Shown: piece by piece, positions 50,949-59,123 of the stretch
Position numbering within the stretch: position 1 is the stretch's first letter
How the letters are laid out: every line of letters starts with the position of its first letter
Assembly: GCA_965247035.1 (NCBI GenBank)
Contig: CBDFGJ010000003.1
Coordinates: forward strand, 248,001-312,000
Origin: Azophilus sp965247035
GTDB taxonomy: Bacteria; Pseudomonadota; Gammaproteobacteria; Pseudomonadales; Azotimanducaceae
DNA: 64,000 nucleotides
Direction: 5' to 3'
Notes under the pieces: model-generated
The model's input: the letters and a program-made list of their open reading frames with translations, nothing else
What the model was told of the DNA's origin: nothing
The model's database searches: none
Position numbers and translations under genes: made by a program

Positions 50949-50951
50949 TGC

Positions 50952-51404
50952 ATGGGGCTGCTGACGCCGAATCTTCTAGCCCACATCGGCAAGACGGTGA
51001 CACCCCGGACCGAGGTGGTCACCCGGCGGGACATACGCAAATACTCCATCGCCACCGATCAGCGTCAGCGCAAGTACTTAGATGGCGATGAAGCGCCACC
51101 GCTGTACCATGTGGCGCTATTTTGGGATGTCGTGGAGTTGGACGAACTGACGCCGGACGGCGTCTCCATAGACAAACTGCTGCCGAAGCTCCCCTTGGAA
51201 CGGGCCATGGCCGGAGGATTGAACATCACCTATCACGACCGGATTCGGCCCGGAGACGTCCTCATCGGTCGCCGCACCTTGACCGACCTCTATGAAAAGG
51301 AAGGTCGCTCCGGCCCCATCATTTTCTACGAGGTGGTGCTAGAGGTCAGCCGAGAGGACGGCAGCCCGGTCATCACCGAGAAAACCACGAGGCTGCTGCG
51401 ATGA
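50952..51404 (+). CDS. FAS1-like/MaoC dehydratase N-terminal half
   Basis: A 150-residue hot-dog-fold protein of the FAS1-like dehydratase domain type: YSIATDQRQRKYLDGDEAPP near the start, MAGGLNITYHDRIRPGDVL in the centre and IIFYEVVLEVSREDG at the end. It lacks the catalytic dyad of MaoC, which is on the next protein, so the two halves probably form a heterodimer that hydrates an enoyl-CoA. It lies four bases after the ligase gene and overlaps the next gene by four bases. Confidence 0.85.
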   Translation: MGLLTPNLLAHIGKTVTPRTEVVTRRDIRKYSIATDQRQRKYLDGDEAPPLYHVALFWDVVELDELTPDGVSIDKLLPKLPLERAMAGGLNITYHDRIRPGDVLIGRRTLTDLYEKEGRSGPIIFYEVVLEVSREDGSPVITEKTTRLLR

Positions 51405-51850
51405 GGGCGGCGCCCAAGCCCGGCGACAGCCTGCCGCGGCAGCATCACAAGCCAGACAACGTGCAGCTTTTCTTGTACAACGCCGCCCTGTGGAACGCCC
51501 ACCGCATTCACTTCGACTGGCCCTACGCCAAGGAGGTGGAGGGCTATCCCGGCTTGGTCATCGCCGGACCGCTGATGGGCGACTGGCTTGGGCAATGCGT
51601 GGACGCATGGCTTGGCGAGGACGGGACCTTGGTGACCCTGGAGTATTCCAATCGCGCTGCCGCCTACGTCGGCGAAACCTTGACCGCTGGCGGGCAGGTC
51701 AAATCGGTGGATGAGGTGAGCGGAGAAGTGACGCTGGAACTCTTCATCCGCAACAAGTCCGGCGCCGTCGTCACCCCCGGCCAAGCTGTTATTCGGTTCA
51801 AGCCGCTCACGACGACCAACCACCCCGCTCTTGCGCAAGCAACAACATGA
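51401..51850 (+). CDS. MaoC-like dehydratase C-terminal half
   Basis: A 149-residue hot-dog protein. NAALWNAHRIHFDWPYAKEV carries the Asn/His catalytic pattern (NxxxxHRIHFD) of mesaconyl-CoA hydratase-like/HTD2 enzymes, then GLVIAGPLMGDWL and EYSNRAAAYVGETLTAGGQV. With the preceding gene it forms a two-subunit enoyl-CoA hydratase. Its overlap with that gene (ATGA) indicates coupled translation. Repeats start right after its stop, separating it from the thiolase gene. Confidence 0.87.
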   Translation: MRAAPKPGDSLPRQHHKPDNVQLFLYNAALWNAHRIHFDWPYAKEVEGYPGLVIAGPLMGDWLGQCVDAWLGEDGTLVTLEYSNRAAAYVGETLTAGGQVKSVDEVSGEVTLELFIRNKSGAVVTPGQAVIRFKPLTTTNHPALAQATT

Positions 51851-51856
51851 GTTCAG

Positions 51857-52011
51857 GGGAGGTCCAATGCGAGCCGCCTGGGCTGAAACCGCCGGAGTTG
51901 AAAAGAGTGGGTTGGGGGCGCACGCCTACCGGCGCGTCAAGCTCGTGCTTGCGCCCATCCCCCGGCAAGAAGACAGGGCCATGCACGGACAGGTGAACGC
52001 TCCAAGCCCAC
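51857..52011 (+). repeat. Palindromic element copy with flank
   Basis: GGAGGTCCAATGCGAGCCG opens the flank; the palindrome (51907-52011) begins GTGGGTTGGGGGCGC and ends CGCTCCAAGCCCAC, with GGCGCGTCAAGCTCGTGC in the middle, shared with greB (GGCGCGTTAAGCTCGTGC). The arms are decayed relative to the greB copy. It is intergenic here. Confidence 0.7.
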
Positions 52012-52026
52012 TCGAAACCGAGGCTC

Positions 52027-52416
52027 GACCAGGCCCGCTCCGTTTAACGCGCCGCCATGAAAGGGGCGAACGCCGGCACATGACAGGCCACGAACGCCTG
52101 TGCGGAGAGGTGCGTGCCTACAATAGGTTGGTAATTAGGGAACCTCTGAAAAATTCGCAGGCTTTCACAACGCAACAAGACCAATCTTTTTCGATGACGG
52201 TTCAGCCATTAAAAAAGGCCCGATCAGGCCCGCTCCGTTTAAGGCGCCGCCATGAAAGGGGCGAACGCCGGCACATGACAGGCCACGAACGCCTGTGCGG
52301 AGAGGTGCGTGCCTACAACAAGTTGGGCATTGGGAAATCTCTGAAAAATTCGCAGGTTTTCGCAGCGCAACAAGACCAACCTTTTTCGATGACGTTTCAG
52401 CCATTAAAATGAAATA
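52027..52416 (+). repeat. 195-bp tandem duplication containing MITE copies F and G
   Basis: Unit 1 (52027-52221) and unit 2 (52222-52416) keep the same spacing throughout. Each starts CCAGGCCCGCTCCGTTTAA-like, runs through CATGAAAGGGGCGAACGCC and GCCTGTGCGGAGAGG, and ends in the left half of the MITE. Point differences in unit 1 (for example CTTTCACAA against TTTTCGCAG) show it has diverged. MITE F is cut short at 52214 because unit 2 begins there. Confidence 0.9.
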
Positions 52417-52471
52417 TAAATCATTCCAGACGCCATGCGATGGTCAATCCCTGGAATTTAACCAGAGGTTT
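52333..52471 (+). repeat. MITE copy G
   Basis: A complete copy: left end GGGAAATCTCTGAAAAATTC, interior CGCAGCGCAACAAGACC and ACCTTTTTCGATGACG, right end GGAATTTAACCAGAGGTTT. It extends from unit 2 of the tandem duplication up to 35 bp before the thiolase ATG, and thus forms most of that gene's upstream region. Confidence 0.85.
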
Positions 52472-52505
52472 ATTGGCTCTTGAGAAGCAGGTTGAAGGAC
52501 AGGCC

Positions 52506-53672
52506 ATGCTCTCTTTAAGAGGACAGGTCGCCATCGTCGGCGCCGCCGACACCGAGGTCGGTCGCGTACCCCATCTGAGCGCCACCGGCCTTTGCGTGGA
52601 TGCGGCTTGGCGGGCGCTAGACGACGCCGGCATCGGCAAGGACCAAGTGGATGGTCTGGTCACCTGCAACAGCATGGCTGAACCTCGGATGTACCACGCC
52701 GAGGCCATCGCCGAATACCTGGGGCTTTGCCCAAGCTACTGCGTCAGCGCCGGCGCCGGCGGAGGCACCACTTTCACGGTGCTCTACCAAGCCGCCTTGG
52801 CACTGATGCATGGCGTTTGCGACACCGTTCTCATCAGCATGGCGGACAGCTTGCGCAGCGGCCTTAGCCGCTCCCAAGCGATGCTCATGCAATCCTCTTC
52901 CGGGCATCCTCACTTTGAAACGCCATACGGCGCCACCGTCCCCGGCTATTATGCCTTGGTGGCCAACGCCTATATGCACAAATACGGCGTGACGGAAAAG
53001 CAGGTGGCGGCTGTGGCCGTCACCGCCCGGGCCCATGCAGCACTGCACCCGGGCGCGCAGATGCGGGAACCGATTACGGTAAACGATGTGCTGTCCAGCC
53101 GCATGATCGCCGACCCCCTGCGCTTGCTGGACTGTTCGCTGGTGTCCGATGGCGGCGCGGCGGTGGTGCTCACCCGCTCCGACCGGGCGTGGGATTTTCC
53201 CCATCCCCCGGTTTACTTGCTCGGTGCCGGGGAGGGGCACGGGCATGAGCACATCAGCCAAGCCCATGACCTCACCACTTCCTTTGCCCGCCAGGCCGGG
53301 GAGCGAGCCTATGCCATGGCCGGCCTAGGCCCCACAGACATCGACCTGGTGGAGCTTTACGATTGCTTTACGCCAGTGGTGCTGATGGAGTTGGAGGACT
53401 TAGGATTTTGCGGCCGTGGCGAAGCCGGCGCTTTCGTGTCAGAAGGACGCACCAAGCTAGGCGGGGAGCTGCCCATGAACACCCACGGCGGCTTGCTTTC
53501 TCATTGTCATCCCGGCAACCCAGGAGCGATGTTCGCCCTCACCGAGGCGGTGCGGCAGCTGCGCGGAGAATGCGGGGAACGCCAAGTGGCCGCCGCCGAA
53601 ACGGCCTTGGTCCATGCCCAAGGCGGCATTTTGTCTAGCCATTGCACAGCCATTCTGGGCCTTGATAGGTGA
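52506..53672 (+). CDS. Thiolase family protein (SCP-x-like)
   Basis: From ATG 52506 the product has 388 residues. It follows the non-condensing, SCP-x-like thiolase pattern: AIVGAADTEVGRV, the conserved VSAGAGGGTTF in place of the CxS nucleophile loop, VADP-like MIADPLRLLDCSLVSDGGAAVVL, and ELYDCFTP, then NTHGGLLSHCHPGNPGA (GH with the catalytic His/Cys). These thiolases act with a DUF35 (Zn-ribbon/OB-fold) partner in retro-aldol or thiolysis steps of steroid and branched-chain degradation; that partner gene follows after four bases. A longer frame from 52440 runs through MITE G and is rejected. Confidence 0.88.
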   Translation: MLSLRGQVAIVGAADTEVGRVPHLSATGLCVDAAWRALDDAGIGKDQVDGLVTCNSMAEPRMYHAEAIAEYLGLCPSYCVSAGAGGGTTFTVLYQAALALMHGVCDTVLISMADSLRSGLSRSQAMLMQSSSGHPHFETPYGATVPGYYALVANAYMHKYGVTEKQVAAVAVTARAHAALHPGAQMREPITVNDVLSSRMIADPLRLLDCSLVSDGGAAVVLTRSDRAWDFPHPPVYLLGAGEGHGHEHISQAHDLTTSFARQAGERAYAMAGLGPTDIDLVELYDCFTPVVLMELEDLGFCGRGEAGAFVSEGRTKLGGELPMNTHGGLLSHCHPGNPGAMFALTEAVRQLRGECGERQVAAAETALVHAQGGILSSHCTAILGLDR

Positions 53673-53676
53673 GGCC

Positions 53677-54132
53677 GTGAACACGGATACAGACGCCCCC
53701 GCCAAACCTGCACCGCTGGTCACGCCAGAAATGGCACCGTTCTGGGAAGCCTGCGCCAAAGGTCGGCTGATGCTTCAACACTGCGCTGATTGCGGCCATC
53801 GTCAATTCTATCCGCGCCTGCTTTGCGCTGCCTGCGGCGGCCGAGGCTTGAATTGGCTGCAAGCCTGCGGGCGTGGCCAGGTCAAGTCCTGGACCATCAT
53901 TCGCCGTGCCGTCAGCCAAGCCTTTGCAGCAGATGCACCCTATGTTGTGGCGCTCATCGAACTGGCCGAAGGGCCCACCATGATGAGCAACATCATCGGC
54001 TGCGACCCGGCAAGCATCACCATCGGTCAGCCGGTTCGGGTAACCTTCGAGGCGAGGGGGCCGAACATCGCCCTGCCCCTGTTTGAACGGGACGACCTTG
54101 GCGGCCCTTTTTCGACAGCGGGGATGTCTTGA
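53677..54132 (+). CDS. DUF35 Zn-ribbon/OB-fold protein, thiolase partner
   Basis: From GTG 53677 the product has 151 residues. The four cysteines of the rubredoxin-like zinc ribbon are seen in HCADCGHRQFYPR and LLCAACGG, then the OB-fold with GRGQVKSWTIIRRA and APYVVALIELAEGPTMMSN. Such proteins bind and activate thiolases of the SCP-x/Ltp2 type. The gene is four bases after the thiolase gene. The overlap of function and order supports the pair. Confidence 0.88.
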   Translation: MNTDTDAPAKPAPLVTPEMAPFWEACAKGRLMLQHCADCGHRQFYPRLLCAACGGRGLNWLQACGRGQVKSWTIIRRAVSQAFAADAPYVVALIELAEGPTMMSNIIGCDPASITIGQPVRVTFEARGPNIALPLFERDDLGGPFSTAGMS

Positions 54133-54194
54133 CGACCCCTTCAGCTTAAAATGGCCATCAACAGGAACCAGTTTTAGTATCAGGAGGAGGCAAC

Positions 54195-54881
54195 ATGACA
54201 ACTGTTCTCATCACTGGCGCCAGCCGGGGCATCGGCTCGAAACTCGCCAAGCAATATGCAGCCGAAGGCGCTCAAGTCATCGCCTGCGTGCGGGACACCG
54301 CTTCCGCACCGGGGCTTCAAGGTGCAAACGGGAACCTACGCATCATCCAAATGGACATGGGCGATCCAGCTTCGATCTCGGCGGCGGCGGCAGCAGTGGG
54401 CGATCAGCCCATTGACGTGCTCATCAACAACGCCGGCGCAGTTGGCGGCAACCCCGCCAAGCAGAGCCTCGACCAGCTAGATTTGGAGGAATGGCATCGC
54501 ACGCTCAATGTCAACACCATCGGCCCAGTGTTGGCGGCCAAGGCATTCAAGGGCAGCTTAGCGGCTTCGGGCGACGGCAAGCTCATGAACGTCACCAGCC
54601 AGCTTGCCGCTTCCACTTGGCCGTTCGGCGGCATGTACATCTACTCCACCACCAAGGCGGCGCTCAGCAAGGCCACGCAAATCCTGGCCTTGGATTGGAA
54701 AAGCGACTCGATCACCGTCGCCTTGATGCATCCCGGTTGGGTGCACACGGACTTGGGCGGCCCCAATGCGGAGATCAGCGCCGAGGAAAGCGCCTCGGGC
54801 ATTCGCTCGGTCATCGCCGGGTTGACCAAGGAGGACTCAGGCAAGTTCTACAAGTGGAACGGCGAGATTCATCCGTGGTGA
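54195..54881 (+). CDS. Short-chain dehydrogenase/reductase
   Basis: A 228-residue SDR with TGASRGIGSKLA (residues 7-18), a NNAGAVGG motif, LMNVTSQLAAS and the catalytic YSTTKAALSKA, then VALMHPGWVHTDLGG. The pattern is like the C-factor/CsgA-type SDRs, which have short C-terminal ends. It has a good ribosome site (AGGAGGAGG). It is the first of three consecutive SDR genes after the thiolase pair. Confidence 0.88.
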   Translation: MTTVLITGASRGIGSKLAKQYAAEGAQVIACVRDTASAPGLQGANGNLRIIQMDMGDPASISAAAAAVGDQPIDVLINNAGAVGGNPAKQSLDQLDLEEWHRTLNVNTIGPVLAAKAFKGSLAASGDGKLMNVTSQLAASTWPFGGMYIYSTTKAALSKATQILALDWKSDSITVALMHPGWVHTDLGGPNAEISAEESASGIRSVIAGLTKEDSGKFYKWNGEIHPW

Positions 54882-54924
54882 GGCGAACAGGAGTGTGGCG
54901 GCGCAAAATATAAGGAGGCAGGCA

Positions 54925-55785
54925 ATGGGGAACATCCTTGCCGGCAAAACAGCAGTAGTCACTGGCGCCGCAGTAGGGCTGGGGCGCGCCTTCGCCAACG
55001 CCTTGGCGGATGCGGGAGCTTCTCTAGCTGTTTGCGACGTGCGTTCGGAAATAGAGGAGCTCGCCGGCGCGAACAGATCGGTGCTGGCGATGGAGGCTGA
55101 CGTTGCCGATGCGCAAGCCGTGCGGCGCTTCATTGACGCCGCCGTGGAGCGCTTTGGGCGCATTGACATTCTGGTCAGCAACGCCGGCGTCTGGGCCGCG
55201 TCCGAGGCGACGGATGGCATCGACAAGACCTTGGCGGACGCGGCGAATTTAATCGGCGTCAATCTAAAAGGCGTATTCCTTTGCGGGCGGGCGGTGATGC
55301 CCATCATGATGCGGCAGGGCGGCGGCCAAATCATCAACATCAACACCGACCATCTGCACACCTGCGGCGCACCTTTTGAGGAACCCCACCACAACGCACC
55401 GAACTGCCCTTTTCTGGACATCGCCCCCCGGCCCACGGGCGGCGGCCCGGCCATGGACCTCTACGACGCCGCCAAGTGGGGCATCAACGGCCTCACCTTC
55501 GCATGGTGCCAAGCGCTCAAGCCCTACAACATCCGCGTCAACGCCCTGTGCATGGGGGCGACGGACTCCCACATGCTGCGCGGCTTCCATAATTTCGATC
55601 CGCCACCAGAGGAAGTGGCGCAGTGGATGAAAGCGAAGGACATCGCTCGGGTGATGATCGAGTTGATTGAAGAGGGCCCCGAGGGCCGATCTGGCGAGAA
55701 CATCGGCTTCGCTATGGGCCATCCGGTGGTGCTGCCGCCGGTTCGCCGGAACCCTTATTTCATCGCCTCGGAGCAAAACGTCTGA
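54925..55785 (+). CDS. Short-chain dehydrogenase/reductase
   Basis: From ATG 54925 (AAGGAGG site) the product has 286 residues. TGAAVGLGRAFANALADAG (cofactor), SNAGVWAASEAT, a serine-like position in NINTDHLHT, and YDAAKWGINGLT with the active-site tyrosine and lysine. The usual serine is not obvious. Closely similar to the next SDR (56% or so by eye in the C-terminal half, e.g. RVNALCMGATDSHMLRG against RVNALCMGAVDTAMLRG), so the two arose by duplication. Its stop overlaps the next start (TGATG). Confidence 0.87.
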   Translation: MGNILAGKTAVVTGAAVGLGRAFANALADAGASLAVCDVRSEIEELAGANRSVLAMEADVADAQAVRRFIDAAVERFGRIDILVSNAGVWAASEATDGIDKTLADAANLIGVNLKGVFLCGRAVMPIMMRQGGGQIININTDHLHTCGAPFEEPHHNAPNCPFLDIAPRPTGGGPAMDLYDAAKWGINGLTFAWCQALKPYNIRVNALCMGATDSHMLRGFHNFDPPPEEVAQWMKAKDIARVMIELIEEGPEGRSGENIGFAMGHPVVLPPVRRNPYFIASEQNV

Positions 55786-56570
55786 TGGCCAACTTGAGCG
55801 GGCGGTCCGCCATCGTCACCGGCGGCGCAACCGGGTTGGGCAGGGCCTTTGTGGAGGTCTTGTCGGCGCAGGGAGCCAATGTGACCTTTTGCGATCTGCT
55901 GCCTGAAACCCAGGACATTGCCGCCGAGATAAACGCTGGCGGCAAAGTGCGGGGCATTGTCGCCGATGTCTCCAAACTCAATGACCTCAGGCGGCTCACG
56001 GTCGCCGCGCAAAGCGCGTTCGGCGGCGTCGATCTCTTGGTTAACAACGCAGGCCGCTGGCGGCGTACGCCCGTAACGGATCCCTTCGATAAGGCCGTGG
56101 CCGACTGGGATTTCATCATGAACACCAATCTGATGGGCGTGCTGATGCTCTCCCGCCTATGCGTACCCATGATGATCGACCAGGGCGGCGGCGACATCGT
56201 CAACATCAGCACCTACTATGTGCTGCCGGCAAAAAGTACCGGCACCAACAGCCCGGACACCGATCTCTACAACGCTTCCAAGTGGACACTCAACGGCTTC
56301 ACCCAGGCTTGGTCCCGCTCCTTGGCGGAGCACGGCATCCGCGTCAACGCACTGTGCATGGGGGCGGTGGACACAGCCATGTTGCGGGGGCTTTGGCAAG
56401 GCGAGCCGCCAGCGGACATCGCCGCCACCTGGATGCAGCCGGAACAGATTGCCGGCCAATTGCTCGACCTCCTTGCCGATGGCCGCAGCGGCGAGAACAT
56501 CGGCGCTTGGGTGGGGGAGCCGGTGGTGCTTGGTCCGCCCAAGCCGGAGCACAGGAAAGTGACGGGCTAA
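55785..56570 (+). CDS. Short-chain dehydrogenase/reductase
   Basis: A 261-residue SDR: TGGATGLGRAFVEVLSAQG, NNAGRWRRTPV, NISTYYVLPAKS and the catalytic YNASKWTLNGFT. It ends SGENIGAWVGEPVVLGP, as does its paralogue upstream (SGENIGFAMGHPVVLPP), a shared C-terminal mark of this subfamily. The pair probably forms a homo- or heteromer. The substrate is unknown. It is followed by bamE after 11 bp. Confidence 0.87.
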   Translation: MANLSGRSAIVTGGATGLGRAFVEVLSAQGANVTFCDLLPETQDIAAEINAGGKVRGIVADVSKLNDLRRLTVAAQSAFGGVDLLVNNAGRWRRTPVTDPFDKAVADWDFIMNTNLMGVLMLSRLCVPMMIDQGGGDIVNISTYYVLPAKSTGTNSPDTDLYNASKWTLNGFTQAWSRSLAEHGIRVNALCMGAVDTAMLRGLWQGEPPADIAATWMQPEQIAGQLLDLLADGRSGENIGAWVGEPVVLGPPKPEHRKVTG

Positions 56571-56581
56571 GGCGGGCCAAG

Positions 56582-57016
56582 ATGAAGCGATCAACCAACC
56601 CCATTGCATCCAAGACCTTGACTAGATGGATGACCCGCCTTGCCGCCGCCAGCCTGTTGCTGGTCGGGTGCGCTGCGCCGAAGATACCGGGCATCAGCTT
56701 CAAAATTCCCCAAGTGCATAGGATCACCGTGCAGCAAGGCAATGTCATCACTGCCGAAATGGTCGGCCGACTCAAGCAGGGCATGACCAAGGAGCAGGTC
56801 ACCTTCATCATGGGCGAATCCATTGCCCACAACATCTTTAACCCGAACCGCTGGGACTACATCTACACCATTGAAGTGCCGGGCCGGTTCAAGGACGAAA
56901 AGCGCACCACCGTCTACTTTGAAGATGGCGCGCTATCGCGGCTTACAGGGGATTTCGCGCCAAGCAGCGCCCCGTCCCAAGACGACGAGGACAGCGCAGA
57001 CTCGGCTGAGGGCTAA
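56582..57016 (+). CDS. bamE: Outer-membrane assembly lipoprotein BamE
   Basis: A 144-residue lipoprotein. The signal ends in a lipobox LLLVGC, with Cys30 lipidated. The mature part has QGNVITAEMVGRLKQGMTKEQVTFIMGE, shortened here as VGRLKQGMTKEQVTFIMG, then NRWDYIYTIEVPG and the strand KRTTVYFEDGALSRLTGD, the BamE fold. It binds the BamA-BamD complex and stabilises outer-membrane protein assembly. It lies next to divergent rnfH, the common gammaproteobacterial arrangement. A longer in-frame ORF from 56159 crosses the SDR gene and is rejected. Confidence 0.93.
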   Translation: MKRSTNPIASKTLTRWMTRLAAASLLLVGCAAPKIPGISFKIPQVHRITVQQGNVITAEMVGRLKQGMTKEQVTFIMGESIAHNIFNPNRWDYIYTIEVPGRFKDEKRTTVYFEDGALSRLTGDFAPSSAPSQDDEDSADSAEG

Positions 57017-57079
57017 CGCGGCCGCGCCAAACCGAGCGTCAACCCAAGGCAGGCGATGCCGCGATCGGCCAGCGGTGCG

Positions 57080-57355
57080 CTAGTGCTTGGCGCGTCGGCG
57101 GCGAGCCTCCTTCGGGTCCATCTCCAAGGGGCGGTAGAGCTCCACCCTATCGCCTTGTCGCAGCACACGGCGGCGATCAACCAACACACCATGCAGCCCC
57201 ACCGTCGCCGCCGCCAAATCTAAGCCTTCAAAGCGAGGGTGGGGCGCAACGGCTTCCAGCGCCAAACCCACTGTGGCACCTTCGTCCAAGTCAAGAGTTA
57301 CTAGGGACTGGCTTTCAGCGCGGGCGTAAACCACATCGATCTGCATCCCCATCAC
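57080..57355 (-). CDS. rnfH: RnfH family ubiquitin-like protein
   Basis: A 91-residue beta-grasp protein of the RnfH/UPF0125 family. MQIDVVYARAESQSLVTLDL, then EGATVGLALEA and RQGDRVELYRPLEMDPKEARRRRAKH are typical; the ending EMDPKEARRRRA is a family mark. Its role is unknown, but it is conserved next to bamE. It converges with bamE (63 bp between the stops) and diverges from no neighbour. Start ATG 57355; a second ATG (57352) is possible. Confidence 0.9.
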   Translation of the reverse strand: MMGMQIDVVYARAESQSLVTLDLDEGATVGLALEAVAPHPRFEGLDLAAATVGLHGVLVDRRRVLRQGDRVELYRPLEMDPKEARRRRAKH

Positions 57356-57379
57356 TGACTGCTTGCAGCACTCCGGTTG

Positions 57380-58768
57380 CTATGGGAGCCAAGCCTTGAT
57401 TAGGTCGATGTCGATTACCGTCACCAGAAACACCACCAACACGCCAAGAGGCGCAATTATGCCGGCCAGAATCAACCAAGTCCATTCGCCCGCTGCGCTC
57501 TTAAGCCCCAACTGATTCCTCAACACCGACTTAGGCAGCGCGAAGACGGCGAACAAGGCGATGAACAATCCGCCCAAGGGCAACATGATGTTCTGGGACA
57601 CATAGTCCACAAAGGTGTAAATGGTCATCTCTCCCACCACGTACACGTCCGACCACTCGTTGAAGGAAAGCACCGTGCCGATGCCGAGCAGCCAGCAAGC
57701 AACCCCAAGGGAGGCCGCCGCCCGGGAGCGCTTGGCGTTGTACTTCTCCACCAAGTAGGCCAGCGTCGGCTCCGTGAGCGATATGGCGGAAGTGATGGCG
57801 GCGAAGCTCACCAAAATGAAGAACAGGGCGCCGAACAGAGCGCCGAAGGGCAATTGGCCAAAGGCGAGAGGCACCGTCACAAACATGAGGCCTGGCCCCT
57901 GCCCCGGCTCCAGGCCGTTGGCGAACACGACCGGGAAGATGGCCAGTCCGGCAACGATGGCGACCAAGGTGTCCAGAACGGCGATGGTCACCACCGTGCC
58001 GCCGATGGAAACTGAACTCGGCACGTAGGCGGAATAGGCCATGATGGCCCCCATACCCACACTCAGGGTGAAGAACGCTTGGCCCATGGCGTACAGCACC
58101 GCCTCGCCGGTGACTGAGGACCACTTGAACCGAAACATGAAGTCGAACCCTTGGTCGAACCCGCTGGAGCTGACGCCGTAGCCCAACAGGACCAACAACA
58201 ACACAAACAACAGCGGCATGAACCAGCGAATGGCGGTCTCCAAGCCGGCAACCACGCCCCGGGCGACAATCAAGACCACAGCACACATAAACAGGGTGTG
58301 CCAAAAAAGCATTTCCCAAGGATTGGCCAGAAGTTCGTCGAACGCCTTAGTCGCGTCTTCTACCGCCATGCCGGTGAAGGTGCCGTCCGCCAAGCCAACG
58401 ATGTACTTCAACGCCCAGCCGGCGATGACGGCGTAGTACGAGAGAATTAAGAAACCGGCCACAAGCCCCATCCAGCCAATCAGCGCCCAGGCTGGGTGGC
58501 AGTGATGCTGCTGCGTCAGGATGCGCAGGGTGTTGACCGGGCTTTGCCTGCCCTCCCGGCCGATGGCCACTTCCGCCATCATGATCGGCACCCCCACCAA
58601 GGCGATGCAGGCCAAGTAGACCAACACGAAGGCGCCACCTCCATTTTCGCCAGCGATATAGGGGAACTTCCAGATGTTGCCAAGCCCCACCGCGGAACCG
58701 GCCGCGGCCAGTACAAACATCCAGCGGCTCGACCACATTCCGTGGCGTGATTGCGAGTTTCCGACCAA
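57380..58768 (-). CDS. Sodium-dependent transporter (NSS/SNF family)
   Basis: A 462-residue protein with about twelve hydrophobic segments. The N-terminal motif SSRWMFVLAAAGSAVGLGNI followed by WKFPYIAGENGGGAFVLVY is the hallmark of the neurotransmitter:sodium symporter family, with the unwound TM1 (AVGLGN) that binds sodium and substrate. It should import amino acids or related osmolytes with sodium. The start TTG 58768 is chosen by the SRHGMWSSR match; ATG 58738 is the shorter alternative. It lies upstream of rnfH on the minus strand. Confidence 0.92.
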   Translation of the reverse strand: MVGNSQSRHGMWSSRWMFVLAAAGSAVGLGNIWKFPYIAGENGGGAFVLVYLACIALVGVPIMMAEVAIGREGRQSPVNTLRILTQQHHCHPAWALIGWMGLVAGFLILSYYAVIAGWALKYIVGLADGTFTGMAVEDATKAFDELLANPWEMLFWHTLFMCAVVLIVARGVVAGLETAIRWFMPLLFVLLLVLLGYGVSSSGFDQGFDFMFRFKWSSVTGEAVLYAMGQAFFTLSVGMGAIMAYSAYVPSSVSIGGTVVTIAVLDTLVAIVAGLAIFPVVFANGLEPGQGPGLMFVTVPLAFGQLPFGALFGALFFILVSFAAITSAISLTEPTLAYLVEKYNAKRSRAAASLGVACWLLGIGTVLSFNEWSDVYVVGEMTIYTFVDYVSQNIMLPLGGLFIALFAVFALPKSVLRNQLGLKSAAGEWTWLILAGIIAPLGVLVVFLVTVIDIDLIKAWLP

Positions 58769-59123
58769 ACTTCCATCCCCCGAATCGGTTCGTTGACGCC
58801 TATTTTCCTAGGAAGGAGCCTCGCACACAACCTCAAGCGGTTACCGGTCACCAAGCACGCGCCATCTGCCTGGAAATCGGTGCGCATTGGGTTGAATCTG
58901 CTTATTCCGGCCTGTTTTCCAAGATTTTGGCGAGGAGCGGTCTGTTTTGAGCGGGTTTCCGTCCTGTCGTGGCCCCGAAGCCTGCGGTTTCGGGAGAATT
59001 CGGAAGGACCGCGCCCAGTCAATTTTTTCGGCAAGAGCAAATTGGGCGACTATTTTCCTTGCAATGCGTCCACAATAATTTCACGATTTCCAGCCCGCCC
59101 ATCCCACCTAGGAAGCTGACGTC
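58769..59123. other. Intergenic region upstream of dnaB
   Basis: About 355 bp between divergent transporter and dnaB genes. No gene, repeat of the four families or convincing riboswitch was seen. It probably carries promoters for both directions, but no strong -10/-35 pair stands out. Confidence 0.5.

Noticed and set aside
56159..56581. Long upstream extension of bamE through the SDR gene
   Set aside because: The extension is out of frame with the SDR and lacks coding character; the lipobox position fixes the start at 56582.
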